This document shows positions 7,210 to 15,709 of a stretch of DNA of 64,000 nucleotides, in pieces; the stretch's first letter is position 1; the number at the start of each line of letters is the position of its first letter. Made by a program: the position numbers and the translations under genes. The notes under the pieces were generated by a model. It had not been told where the DNA came from, did no database searches, and saw only the letters and a program-made list of their open reading frames with translations. The stretch is from Prochlorococcus marinus CUG1433 (GTDB lineage: Bacteria > Cyanobacteriota > Cyanobacteriia > PCC-6307 > Cyanobiaceae), in assembly GCA_017644425.1 (NCBI GenBank), contig JAEPLN010000001.1:1240001-1304000 (forward strand). The letters are read 5' to 3'.

Positions 7210-7241
7210 AGGGTCAGCTAGTAGGGATACAGGTTGACCCT
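7210..7241 (+). ncRNA. Candidate small RNA hairpin with GTAGGGATAC loop (copy 2)
   Basis: AGGGTCAGC pairs with GTTGACCCT (eight Watson-Crick pairs and one G-T) around the 14-nt loop TAGTAGGGATACAG. Copy 1 at 5681-5712 has the same 9+14+9 layout and 11 of 14 loop bases. This copy points away from the hli pair, mirroring copy 1. A T-rich run follows at 7252-7258. Confidence 0.5.
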
Positions 7242-7308
7242 TATTAATGATTATTTTTTGAATTTAAGACAAGAATGAAGTTTCATAATGTGAATAATTG
7301 CTATAAAT

Positions 7309-7494
7309 ATGTTAGAAACCAAAATAAATATGTCATTTGCAATCTATTTCATGCACTTAATTTTTGCAAGGATCCCCTCTTTAGTAAGTTCAGAATTAAT
7401 ACTTTATATCTTGCCTGCTCTTACCGCTTCGATATTATTTTTTAGCATTAAAATAATGTTTTTTAGGTCTCCCATGTTGAGAAAAGTTAAATAA
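7309..7494 (+). CDS. Possible membrane protein, 61 aa
   Basis: ATG at 7309 (a second at 7330). The product has two hydrophobic stretches (residues 8-23 and 30-52) and a basic end. Codon use has more C in third position than most genes here, so it may be a chance frame. Family not recognised. Confidence 0.3.
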   Translation: MLETKINMSFAIYFMHLIFARIPSLVSSELILYILPALTASILFFSIKIMFFRSPMLRKVK

Positions 7495-7717
7495 AGTAGA
7501 TTTAAGAGCAATTATCTTTTTGATTGTTTATTAAAAACAAAACGTGATTGTTGGTATATTATAAATTTTGAGAATGTCATATATCGAGGTAAAAATTTGT
7601 TATTCAAGAGGATATTTTTTAATATGCCAGGAAACAATTTTTCTAAAGTTCATGAATAAGTATTTAGTAACTAATACTAAATTACTTACTTAATCAATAG
7701 AAAGTAGTATTTTTGTC

Positions 7718-7879
7718 CTAATTATAGAGTTTACGACTCCATTCTTTGTGCTTTTCATCTGTATCCAAAACTTTTTTCCCAAGACTCAAATGTCTTTCTA
7801 ATAATTCCACTTTTGTAAGAGTTATTTTTTCTGAATAAAATTTAATAGGTTGTTTACCATGTAAATTGTCACCACTCAT
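7718..7879 (-). CDS. Small soluble protein, 53 aa
   Basis: ATG at 7879, TAG at 7718. It is charged and probably mostly helical (FYSEKITLTKVELLERHLSL, then DEKHKEWSRKLYN). The codon pattern and clean frame support a real gene. Family not recognised. Confidence 0.5.
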   Translation of the reverse strand: MSGDNLHGKQPIKFYSEKITLTKVELLERHLSLGKKVLDTDEKHKEWSRKLYN

Positions 7880-7990
7880 GATAGTTTGTTAACTTTAATG
7901 TTTTTTCTAGGATGAAAAATCGGATAAAACTAATTTTTTTATATTCTTTTCAGGTTTCCTTAAATTAGTGTGATGAAGGAATCATATTTT

Positions 7991-9166
7991 TTATGTTTTA
8001 AATCCTTGTTTGAAATATGAAGATTGCCATATATATCTTCCTCTAGGAATATCTGACTTAACAGCAACGCAATTGCAAGCTACATTCCAGAGGGCTTTGG
8101 GTATAGGATCAGGATTAAAAAGATATGCAGTTTTAAATGCTTTTTTAATTATGACAGTAACCTTTTTGGCGTGATAATGAGGAATGGTTGGGCATACATG
8201 ATGAACGACATGACTAGAACCTATATTATGGTGAAGAAAATTTAGGACTTTACCATAAGGCCTATCAATAGATAGAAAAGCTCCTTTCATATAAGAAAAT
8301 TCCGTATTTGAAAGGTGAGGTACATCTGAATCTGTATGATGAAGCCACGTATAAATCACTAGCCAACTATTAACTACCAATAAAGGACCAATGTAAATTG
8401 CAAATACTGGAAATAATCCATAATTAAAAATTAAGTAAAAAATACTAAATAAGGATAAAGTTACTCCAATATCTGATAACCAAACTTTTTTAGTCCATAT
8501 TGATGGCCATAAAGCTCTAGAAAATGGTTTTATAGGCCAAAAATGATTTGAAGTTCCATATTTAATACCCCCTGTGCTACCTGTCAGTAAATAAGCAGGC
8601 CAGCCAAATATCAGATGTAAAACAAGTTGGAGAATTCCGTAATTTTTCTTACCTATGGAATTTGAAAAATGTAATTCTTTTTCTCCTCCAACCTTCTCTG
8701 TAACTCCATTTCCTTTTATGACTAATGGGACATGAGTTTCACCATTGGTTACATTATTAGTGAATCGATGATGAACGGCATGAGAACGCTGCCAAGAAAA
8801 GTAAGGAACTAGCAGTAATGAATGTAGTAAATATCCAACTATGGTTTCTAAAGTCTTATTTTTAGAGAATGCTCCATGTCCACATTCATGGGCAATTACC
8901 CAGAATCCCATTGCCGTGGTTCCTGAAAGGAATGCATAAATGATCCAAATTGGGATCATTTTTGGAGTAAATGGAATACATAACCCTATGAAAATTACTA
9001 ATGCTTGAATTAAAGCTGATTGCAAAAGATACTTTAAAGAAGTTTTGGTATTGCACATTAAATATTGATCTGGTATAACATCCAGGAACTCTTTTAAGCT
9101 TGGAATATCTTTATCTGCTACTGCAAGTGCCTGGCCATTGAGACCTGAAAGTTTTATATTTCTCAA
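7991..9166 (-). CDS. desA: Membrane fatty-acid desaturase, delta-12 (DesA) type
   Basis: 391 aa from a TTG at 9166; no in-frame ATG lies upstream and the first internal one is at residue 37. The three histidine boxes of di-iron membrane desaturases are present: HECGH at 93-97, HAVHH at 129-133, and HVVHH at 319-323, with several hydrophobic spans between boxes two and three. The expected reaction is introduction of a double bond in lipid-bound C16/C18 acyl chains using ferredoxin electrons; petF is elsewhere in this window. Regiospecificity is inferred from overall similarity to DesA. Confidence 0.85.
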   Translation of the reverse strand: MRNIKLSGLNGQALAVADKDIPSLKEFLDVIPDQYLMCNTKTSLKYLLQSALIQALVIFIGLCIPFTPKMIPIWIIYAFLSGTTAMGFWVIAHECGHGAFSKNKTLETIVGYLLHSLLLVPYFSWQRSHAVHHRFTNNVTNGETHVPLVIKGNGVTEKVGGEKELHFSNSIGKKNYGILQLVLHLIFGWPAYLLTGSTGGIKYGTSNHFWPIKPFSRALWPSIWTKKVWLSDIGVTLSLFSIFYLIFNYGLFPVFAIYIGPLLVVNSWLVIYTWLHHTDSDVPHLSNTEFSYMKGAFLSIDRPYGKVLNFLHHNIGSSHVVHHVCPTIPHYHAKKVTVIIKKAFKTAYLFNPDPIPKALWNVACNCVAVKSDIPRGRYIWQSSYFKQGFKT

Positions 9167-9379
9167 ATTTTTTTTAGGTAAGGATTTAATTAAATAAAAA
9201 TTAATTTATGAATTCTATTATCCATCAAAACACTCTCTTATGAAAATAATGTATATTTTGATTTTTTTTTAAAACATTTTGAAAATCTAAAATCTGTTCC
9301 TTTTATTAAATTTACTGACTTATCCATGTAAAAAGTTTTCTTCATTACCTATCTTCCTTTTTTCTGAAGCAAATTTAAT

Positions 9380-9511
9380 TTAAAGACCACGTATATATCT
9401 TTTGGGGAGACCTGAGTTCTTGCGCGGTTTTACTAAAATGGGTAAAACAATTACTCCTACTGTAAAAAGACAGATTGGAGCTACTACCATTAATATAGAT
9501 TCTAATGACAT
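9380..9511 (-). CDS. Single-span membrane microprotein, 43 aa
   Basis: ATG at 9511, TAA at 9380. Residues 4-27 are hydrophobic (ESILMVVAPICLFTVGVIVLPIL). A basic tail (KPRKNSGLPKRYIRGL) follows. It lies 213 bp upstream of the desaturase on the same strand, with no clear terminator between. Family not recognised. Confidence 0.5.
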   Translation of the reverse strand: MSLESILMVVAPICLFTVGVIVLPILVKPRKNSGLPKRYIRGL

Positions 9512-9703
9512 AAATAAAGTTGAATTTACTTATAAATAGCAGTTATTGTTTTTAAAGTCATGCGTATTTATATCTATTTTGGAGAATAGCTTCAAAACTT
9601 ATATTGATTATTAAGCAAAAAAGAAAAAAATATTAAAAAATATAAGATTTTCCATTTTTTATCTTAAAAACTTAGATGTCTGATTTAGTAAAACGTAATT
9701 ATC

Positions 9704-9841
9704 ATGAACGAAGAAAAATGGATGTTAATGACTTATTATTGCCCTACTCATGGTGATTCTAGTTTAGTAAAACCAATTGAAATAACAAAAAAAGAAATGA
9801 ATGAGACATTCTCAAAGAAAAAGGAGGCTTCAAAAAAATAA
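9704..9841 (+). CDS. Small soluble protein, 45 aa
   Basis: ATG at 9704, TAA at 9839. It contains YYCPTHGDSSLVKP and a Lys-rich end. A competing frame from ATG 9675 gives only 26 residues, so this frame is preferred. One Cys-Pro-x-His group could bind metal, which is speculative. Confidence 0.45.
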   Translation: MNEEKWMLMTYYCPTHGDSSLVKPIEITKKEMNETFSKKKEASKK

Positions 9842-10141
9842 CTTTTCAAAATAAACTTAATTTATATCGAGAAAACTCAAAATCTTTTTAAAAAAATCTT
9901 AAAAAGTATAATCTTAATTTAGTTTTGTTTTTTTAAAGCTAATTTAAATTGATTTTATGGCTTAAAACATAGTAAGGAGAATTCTGAAATCTTATGTGAA
10001 TGCATTTGTTGAAAATGGCTTTTACATAGAAATTATTTTTTATTTTAAAAAAAACTTAGATTTTTTTGATCAATGATATTTGCCTTTTTTTATTTACATC
10101 ATTACATTTATTAATTTAGAAAGTTCTAGTAAAAATAATTT
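9842..10141. other. Gene-free AT-rich stretch
   Basis: No supported gene, tRNA or hairpin with a clear tail is seen on either strand. Confidence 0.55.
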
Positions 10142-10294
10142 TTAATTTTTATCAGAATCGCAGGTCAAATCGCATTTATTAAGATCGCCAGATGAAATCT
10201 TTTCTAAAATCCTCAACATATCAATTTCAGAAAGTTCACCATTGGAGTTCCACTTTAAAGTTGTTTTTCTTTGGGGGGAATTTTTTTTATTCAT
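10142..10294 (-). CDS. Small soluble protein, 50 aa
   Basis: ATG at 10294, TAA at 10142. The start lies 8 bp inside the preceding gene, so the two are coupled. The protein is polar with a helical middle (LSEIDMLRILEKISSGDL) and CDLTC near the end. Family not recognised. Confidence 0.5.
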   Translation of the reverse strand: MNKKNSPQRKTTLKWNSNGELSEIDMLRILEKISSGDLNKCDLTCDSDKN

Positions 10295-10445
10295 TTTGAT
10301 CCTCTCCCTTTAAATGAATTTCTAAACAACGAGTTATACATTCTTGATGGCCATTAACAATACTACATTCGGTAATACATTCAAAATATGAATTAATTGA
10401 ATCTGTTTCTGTATTTTGGCTAGGATAAAAAACTGAATCATTCAT
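10287..10445 (-). CDS. Small acidic protein with two CxxxC motifs, 52 aa
   Basis: ATG at 10445 preferred over TTG at 10493, which would add 16 residues. The core ECITECSIVNGHQECITRCLE has two CxxxC pairs separated by about 11 residues, a twin-CxxxC layout like that of small disulfide-linked helical hairpins. No signal peptide is seen, so disulfides would need an oxidising compartment; metal binding is the alternative. It overlaps and precedes the 50-aa gene, forming a two-gene unit. Confidence 0.6.
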   Translation of the reverse strand: MNDSVFYPSQNTETDSINSYFECITECSIVNGHQECITRCLEIHLKGEDQNE

Positions 10446-10775
10446 AGTATTTAGATCTGTTTGGGAAAGAGATATAGCACGAAATAATGGCAAAAACTTT
10501 AATTTATTAAGTGAATTAGAAAAAATAAGTATTATTTACTAAATTAAATCTTCACATGGTTTACCATTCAGAAAGATAATAAAAAGCTTTTAAATATTGA
10601 AAAACAAATAATTTTGATCTTAAGGAGAAATTTTTTGAACTATAAAATGACTTTTAATTTTCGATAAATTAATATTGATTTTTTATAAAACAAGCTTCAA
10701 AGATCAGCATAAAGACTGATTTACATTTTAATAACTTAGTTAGATGATAATTAAAGTATACTTTTGGATTTTCAA
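10446..10775. other. Gene-free AT-rich stretch
   Basis: Intergenic region between divergently transcribed small genes. It must hold two promoters, but no single pair of boxes stands out. No RNA gene is seen. Confidence 0.5.
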
Positions 10776-10928
10776 ATGAAATCGTTAACAAATTGGCTTT
10801 CGAAAATGTTAGAGAGTATGGCAAATGCTTTTATGCATCCCCTAAAGAACGATTTGCCCCCTTCAATTGGGACACAAGCATACACCAACATACCTATTAA
10901 GAGAAAATTAAGAAGAAGTTTTAATTAG
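10776..10928 (+). CDS. Small basic protein, 50 aa
   Basis: ATG at 10776, TAG at 10926. An amphipathic N-terminus (MKSLTNWLSKMLESMANAFM) is followed by a Pro-containing linker and a basic end (IKRKLRRSFN). It converges on the second desaturase with 3 bp between stops. Family not recognised. Confidence 0.5.
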   Translation: MKSLTNWLSKMLESMANAFMHPLKNDLPPSIGTQAYTNIPIKRKLRRSFN

Positions 10929-10931
10929 CAA

Positions 10932-12038
10932 TTAACTTATTGAGATTAATTTTTCATTCTTATTATCCCAAATAATATATTTAAAGCAGTTTGGAAAATC
11001 TTTTAATTTTAAGAACTTTGATTTATTAAGCAAATGTATATTTGCTTTATGACAAGCTCTTAAGTTGTAATTCGGTATTCTCTCAGAGAGGTGATGAATA
11101 CTGTGGAAGGATATGTCCGCTAAAAACCAATTAAGCCAATTAGGTATATCTAAATTGCTACTACCAAAAATCGCTCCATCGAAGATATCCCAATTTTTTG
11201 TATTTTTAGCATATGCATTTTCGTAATTATGTTGGACAAAAAAAATACATATTAAAATTGAAGCTGATAAGGTTGATACTAACGAGTAAAATGATAAGAA
11301 AAAAAATAAACCTAACCATTTGCTCATAAAAATCCACCAAATTATTACTAGGATATTATTTATTATTAATTCAAATAATTCGCTAAAGTTATCTCCATAA
11401 TCAGAGAAAGGAGGTTTCACTCTTGAATAAATAGCTAAAAGTTCAGAAAAATCTCTGTTTTTTATTTTGATAAAAGTCTCTTTAAATATATCTTGAGTGA
11501 AATTAAAAATAATTATGATTAGCCCTAATCTGGGTTTTAAAACTAAGTAATAAAAACCACCTGGGAAAAGCATTATCCAACTACGACTTAATTTATAAAA
11601 TATTTGTTCTCTTTTGTTTAGAGAATTATATTCTTCAATACTTAAAACATCTATAGGCCCTTTGTAAATTTCCCAATTCCCATTATTTCTATGATGAAAA
11701 GCATGATCAATAGACCATGATTTCTGGGGAATGCCATTAAATAAACCCAGCAAAAATCCAAAAAAGCGGTTTAATTTTCGTTTTGTAAAAAGAGAATTAT
11801 GACCACAATCATGCATTAAGGAGAATGTTCTAGAAGAGAATAGGGTGAGAAGACAAATAATAGGTACCAATAAGAAACCTTTTATTAATAAAGGAAAAGG
11901 ATTATTAATGATTTTTTCAACTATTATCCAAATAGAAATTATTGGTATAACTGTAGAAATAACCTGGTAAAGAGCTATAAAATTATTTCTTTTTAGGAAT
12001 GGCCTAATTAAAAAATCACTTCTTTCTATTTTGAACAT
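10932..12038 (-). CDS. Membrane fatty-acid desaturase, second type
   Basis: 368 aa, ATG at 12038. Histidine boxes: HDCGH at 76-80, HAFHH at 112-116 and HSIHH at 312-316. A further VQHNYE near 270 is typical of the broad omega-6/DesA-like group found also outside cyanobacteria. A GPIDVLSIEEYNSL stretch after box two is another mark of that group. It acts in the membrane on lipid acyl chains; the position of the double bond cannot be told. It is clearly different from the desaturase at 7991, so the two need not be redundant. Confidence 0.8.
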   Translation of the reverse strand: MFKIERSDFLIRPFLKRNNFIALYQVISTVIPIISIWIIVEKIINNPFPLLIKGFLLVPIICLLTLFSSRTFSLMHDCGHNSLFTKRKLNRFFGFLLGLFNGIPQKSWSIDHAFHHRNNGNWEIYKGPIDVLSIEEYNSLNKREQIFYKLSRSWIMLFPGGFYYLVLKPRLGLIIIIFNFTQDIFKETFIKIKNRDFSELLAIYSRVKPPFSDYGDNFSELFELIINNILVIIWWIFMSKWLGLFFFLSFYSLVSTLSASILICIFFVQHNYENAYAKNTKNWDIFDGAIFGSSNLDIPNWLNWFLADISFHSIHHLSERIPNYNLRACHKANIHLLNKSKFLKLKDFPNCFKYIIWDNKNEKLISIS

Positions 12039-12117
12039 ACCTATACAATTTAATAAAAGATAACAAATTATAAAAAGTATTGATTATTAACTAGATAAAA
12101 AAAATAACTATATTTCA

Positions 12118-12273
12118 CTAAAGAATAAATTCTTTAGACATAGTTCTTAGTTGATCTAAATTTAATCTCTCCAAGTAATTCCTGAAATCACAAAGATTTT
12201 TAGTTGATTCAGAATCCTTACTTTCGTAAAGAAAGTTATTTGAGATTAATTCAATAAGATGATCTTTATCCAT
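12118..12273 (-). CDS. Small soluble protein, 51 aa
   Basis: ATG at 12273, TAG at 12118. It is charged and helix-rich (LIELISNNFLYESKDSEST, then FRNYLERLNLDQLRTMSKEF). Clean frame with typical codon use. Family not recognised. Confidence 0.5.
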   Translation of the reverse strand: MDKDHLIELISNNFLYESKDSESTKNLCDFRNYLERLNLDQLRTMSKEFIL

Positions 12274-12367
12274 ATCTCCTTATAGACCATAATTTCCTAT
12301 TAAAAAATTAAGATCTTGAATTCGAGATTATTAATTTAATTTTGAAAAAGTATTTTTTAATAAATTT

Positions 12368-12611
12368 TTATGATTTTAATTTTTTATTACATAATTTATT
12401 TAAATCTTGTTCGATTCTTACTAATCTTTCATTTAACTCTTTTTGTTATTAATTTAGTATTTTTCAAGCTTTTTTGTTCAAGGGCGAATTGAAATATTTT
12501 TGGTATAAGACAAAAAGCTGCAATCGCTAATTCAATATCTAGAGCTTCAACAATTAAATTTGGAGATGATGGCAATTCATAAAATGTTATAGAATTTCCT
12601 TCTCTTAAATC
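12368..12611 (-). pseudogene. Frameshifted remnant of a helical protein gene
   Basis: From 12611 a frame without a start codon reads LREGNSITFYELPSSPNLIV, then a hydrophobic helix (EALDIELAIAAFCLIPKIF), and stops at 12429. A second frame continues the same helix-like composition (KELNERLVRIEQDLNKLCNK) to a stop at 12368. One indel near 12450 would join them. The missing start and shift suggest a decaying gene. Confidence 0.4.
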
Positions 12612-12810
12612 TTAATTAAAGCTATCTATTACGCCTCAAATCATTAAAAAATCTAAACTTAGAAGGATTTGTTATCGAAATCAATATTTGTTTATTAAGC
12701 AAATCTAAAAATTAAGTATCTTTTTAATTAAATTTATAAGAATGAGTAATTGTACAGCTGCATAAATATGAATAACTAATAATCATTAATTAAATAAAAA
12801 ATTTTTTTTT

Positions 12811-13128
12811 ATGAAGAAAATCCTAGATAAAAACCATAATAAATATGAACCATGGTTTAAATGGTTAACAAGAGAACTTAACTCTTATGAGGCATTTGAG
12901 AATTTTGATTTAGGTAAAGATCCAGAGGATGTCGCTGAAGATTTTATCTCTACTAATTGGATTGCTATTTCGGAATTCTTCGATAATTTTGATGATGAAG
13001 ATAAAGATACACTCTGTCAGTTTCTTAAATTAACTGAATGTGAATGGCATGTTTTTAGAATTCTTGAAAAACAAATAGCATTAAGAGAAAAAATAAGATT
13101 TGTAGATTTTAAAAAAAGAGAAAAATAA
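12811..13128 (+). CDS. Conserved-type small protein, 105 aa, paralogue of the 23660 gene
   Basis: ATG at 12811. The protein is soluble, acidic and Trp-rich. The pattern W-F-x-W near the N-terminus, A-E-x-F-x-x-x-N, and F-L-K-L-T-E-x-E-x-H near residue 77 recur in the 88-aa protein at 23660 (EFMKLSESELHIL). The two are distant paralogues. No family name or function recognised. The gene stands alone. Confidence 0.65.
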   Translation: MKKILDKNHNKYEPWFKWLTRELNSYEAFENFDLGKDPEDVAEDFISTNWIAISEFFDNFDDEDKDTLCQFLKLTECEWHVFRILEKQIALREKIRFVDFKKREK

Positions 13129-13355
13129 AGAGTTGATTTTAATTGAATTAAACTTGAACTAACTTTATATAAAGGTAAATTAACCCTTTTAAAATTTTTA
13201 TAAATTATATTTTCAATAATGATGAAAACAAATAAATTAGTTCATGCCTTTTTTATTAATATTTAATAGTTATAAATAATTTTGAAAAAGCAAATTTTTT
13301 TTTGGCCAATCCAATTCATAAACAAAAAGATATTCTCTTAAAAAATTTTTAATTT

Positions 13356-13691
13356 TTAGATGAATTTATTTTTGCCATTACCAGACTTTCCAAATCCTAG
13401 CCATATAAACCACACAATCCAACCCAATATTGGTATTAAATTTATAAAGATCCATTTCCAATCCTTACCAAAATCTCTAATTCTTCTAATATCAATAGCT
13501 ATTTGAGGAATGATACAAACCATTCCATAAGCATTAAAACCAAATGTTTTTACAAATATTGGGATAGTTAGGAAAGAAATTATAAGATTCGCTAATTGAA
13601 CGAACCACCAGTCCGATCGTGATGTTGATCCTTTAAACTCTGTAGCTTTAATCCAAAACTCTTGATAGGCATTTAAAAAGTTATAAAGCAT
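13356..13691 (-). CDS. DUF805 family membrane protein
   Basis: 111 aa, ATG at 13691. It starts with a soluble turn (FWIKATEFKGSTSRSDWWF), which matches the usual F-x-G-R-x-x-R-x-x-W-W of DUF805, followed by four hydrophobic segments. RRIRDFGKDW between spans matches the family's R-L-H-D-x-G-x-S/D-W signature. It is an inner-membrane protein of unknown function. It is a full-length single-domain member. Confidence 0.75.
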   Translation of the reverse strand: MLYNFLNAYQEFWIKATEFKGSTSRSDWWFVQLANLIISFLTIPIFVKTFGFNAYGMVCIIPQIAIDIRRIRDFGKDWKWIFINLIPILGWIVWFIWLGFGKSGNGKNKFI

Positions 13692-13759
13692 AAATTAAAA
13701 ATTCAAAGAATTTAACATTATCAATTTAATCTTTAATTTATTTAAATGTTATTAAATAA

Positions 13760-13924
13760 CTAAATAGGATCAAATAAATTCATATCATTTGAATCTTGTT
13801 TTGGTATCTCATCTTGATTTGGTAACGAACAGAATCCGTCTTTGCAAATCATCTTTTCTTTTGAAATACTTGTAGTTTCTGTATATATATTTTTATTATC
13901 GTTATTTGAAGATTCTTTCAGCAT
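13760..13924 (-). CDS. Small polar protein, 54 aa
   Basis: ATG at 13924, TAG at 13760. It is likely disordered (Asn, Ser, Lys-rich start) with a MICKDGFCSLP core holding two Cys seven residues apart. Family not recognised. Confidence 0.45.
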   Translation of the reverse strand: MLKESSNNDNKNIYTETTSISKEKMICKDGFCSLPNQDEIPKQDSNDMNLFDPI

Positions 13925-14002
13925 TTATAAAAATAAAATCCAATATTAAATTAATAACTCAATTTATTTTGATAAGCAACAAAATTCATATTAATTATTG
14001 GT

Positions 14003-14098
14003 TTACTTTTTTTGATTTGGCAAGTCTCTCCAAAAAAGCGCCATTATATAAATGAATAAAGATATAGAAAAAATATAAAGTAAAGAATTTAGATGCAT
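14003..14098 (-). CDS. Single-span membrane microprotein, 31 aa
   Basis: ATG at 14098, TAA at 14003. Residues 4-22 form one helix (NSLLYIFSISLFIYIMALF); the end WRDLPNQKK is polar. The size is that of the smallest photosystem or cytochrome b6f subunits, but it matches none I know. Confidence 0.4.
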   Translation of the reverse strand: MHLNSLLYIFSISLFIYIMALFWRDLPNQKK

Positions 14099-14210
14099 TT
14101 TTATTTATTAAATTAATTAGTAGGAGAGCCTCGTCACAAAAAGGAAAAACTATGAATTTGTAGTTGTTTAATTTAGTAATACTTCAAATTCTAGTATTTA
14201 TTTAAGTTTT

Positions 14211-14351
14211 TTACGATTTATCCTTATTTATATCTGTTAAAGCTTTTCTACCTTCTTTAAGGGTTCTTAAGACAAGCCAAGACAGAGAGGAAATTATAAG
14301 AATGGTAAGAATGGTAAGTGTAATATGAGTTGTATTAATATTGTTAATCAA
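14211..14351 (-). CDS. Single-span membrane microprotein, 46 aa, TTG start
   Basis: The frame from TTG 14351 to TAA 14211 has no ATG. The product has a hydrophobic segment (ITLTILTILIISSLSWLVL) and a charged tail (RTLKEGRKALTDINKDKS). The composition is gene-like; the unusual start keeps confidence modest. Confidence 0.4.
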   Translation of the reverse strand: MINNINTTHITLTILTILIISSLSWLVLRTLKEGRKALTDINKDKS

Positions 14352-14397
14352 TTGACTGAGATTTTTTAAAAGATTTTAATTTAAAATCTAAAAAATT

Positions 14398-14577
14398 TCA
14401 AACGTCAGATCTAGAGTAAGCAGGTATAAGCATTCCGCCATCTTGGTCATCGTTATCATCATCAAAACCACCCCCTAGAAGTAACTCAATGATTACGAGT
14501 ATAGCTATTGGATAAAGACACCATAATATCGCTGTAAAAGGAGTTACTGCTGAAGAGGCTGAGTAAAAATCTGTCAT
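14398..14577 (-). CDS. Single-span membrane protein with an acidic DDD...DQDGG tail, 59 aa
   Basis: ATG at 14577. The helix FTAILWCLYPIAILVIIELLL is followed directly by GGGFDDDNDDQDGG and a short polar end. A second protein at 15710 on the other strand has the same layout with HDDDDQDGG. The acidic patch right at the membrane surface could bind a divalent cation or a basic partner. Family not recognised. Confidence 0.55.
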   Translation of the reverse strand: MTDFYSASSAVTPFTAILWCLYPIAILVIIELLLGGGFDDDNDDQDGGMLIPAYSRSDV

Positions 14578-14858
14578 TGTTCGATATTAATCTAAAGAAA
14601 CAACAATTGTGGATCATCCAGGAAGTGTTATTCAATATTTCCATAAATATTTTTTAAACTTTTCTCTGTCGCACGAATAAATCTTTATTATTTATTGATA
14701 TTTTTATTCTTCAATATGAATGTGAATAATAATTTTGTTGAATCTTATGAGAAACTAACAATGACATAATGAATCGCGTTATTGTTATTTTTTATACTTA
14801 ACAATAATTGTACAATTTTGATTCAAAAACTATTATTTATCTTGATTTTATAAATTCT

Positions 14859-14990
14859 ATGTTTTCTTTCACTTTTGATCCTTTGGCTGCGATATTTGGT
14901 ATATCAGGAATTGTAGGCTTCTTTTTCTTTGTTTCTGCGGCTAAGGGAACTTCCAGTATCAATACAAAACCAAAAAAGAAATTAGATTAG
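14859..14990 (+). CDS. Single-span membrane microprotein, 43 aa
   Basis: ATG at 14859 is preferred; a TTG at 14808 would add 17 residues. The product begins MFSFTFDPLAAIFGISGIVG, continues as a Phe-rich helix and ends in a basic tail (TKPKKKLD). Family not recognised. Confidence 0.5.
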   Translation: MFSFTFDPLAAIFGISGIVGFFFFVSAAKGTSSINTKPKKKLD

Positions 14991-15056
14991 AACTGATTCT
15001 GTGAGAAAACTAAATTGAGATTTTAAATCTAGTATTCTTAAAAGGCTTGTTAATTA

Positions 15057-15227
15057 TTACTTATTCCATTGTTTAGAAATAAACTCAAGAAAATCTTTTA
15101 GGTCCTCTTCAGGACAATTTGTTTGTTTCTGCAAATCAATGCAAATTTGCTTAATATTTTCAAAAGCTTTTTTTACTATTTCGTTTTTTTTAATAACCTC
15201 AAAATATTCTTGATCAGTAAAAGGCAT
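15057..15227 (-). CDS. Small soluble helical protein, 56 aa
   Basis: ATG at 15227, TAA at 15057. The sequence is helix-prone and charged (DQEYFEVIKKNEIVKKAFEN, then PEEDLKDFLEFISKQW). Two Cys are eleven or so residues apart. Clean frame. Family not recognised. Confidence 0.5.
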   Translation of the reverse strand: MPFTDQEYFEVIKKNEIVKKAFENIKQICIDLQKQTNCPEEDLKDFLEFISKQWNK

Positions 15228-15317
15228 AATATTAGTTCCCCTTTTGAAAATTATTTATTAACCATATTTTATCTGCATTGACTTAGCAGTAAAGAAAAAA
15301 AATCTTATTTCTTAAAT

Positions 15318-15593
15318 CTAGCTACCCAATCGATAATGTTTTTTAATACTTTTGGTTATTTCCCATTCGCAGTAAAGTCCAGCAGGAAACTCAACAAGAT
15401 CTCCAGCTTTAATAAAATAAATATCACCGTTTTTCGTACTAATTTTTGCTTGGCCTTCAATAATTAAGCAAATTTCTTTATCATCGTAATTCCATTGAAA
15501 TTTACTTGGCTCACATTCCCAAATAGGCCAACTTTTTATTCCATATTGAATTATGGTGCTTGCACTACAAGGGGAAGTGATTATAACTTTCAC
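15318..15593 (-). CDS. Single-domain cupin protein (DUF861/EutQ-like)
   Basis: 91 aa from a GTG at 15593. The sequence IWECEPSKFQWNYDDKEICLIIEGQAKI is the first cupin box region, and IKAGDLVEFPAGLYCEWEI the second. Small cupins of this type form a beta-barrel and often bind a metal or small ligand; many are annotated only as cupin. The classical histidines of box one are not seen, so metal binding is uncertain. It stands alone between two microproteins. Confidence 0.75.
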   Translation of the reverse strand: MKVIITSPCSASTIIQYGIKSWPIWECEPSKFQWNYDDKEICLIIEGQAKISTKNGDIYFIKAGDLVEFPAGLYCEWEITKSIKKHYRLGS

Positions 15594-15709
15594 GAAATAG
15601 TCCGGATTTTTTTTTATTTTACAAATAAAGGAAATTTATTTTTGCAAGAATGTGTATTTGTTTACTGTCTTTTATTTTTTTTGGTTTATCATAAAAAAAA
15701 TTAAAATTT

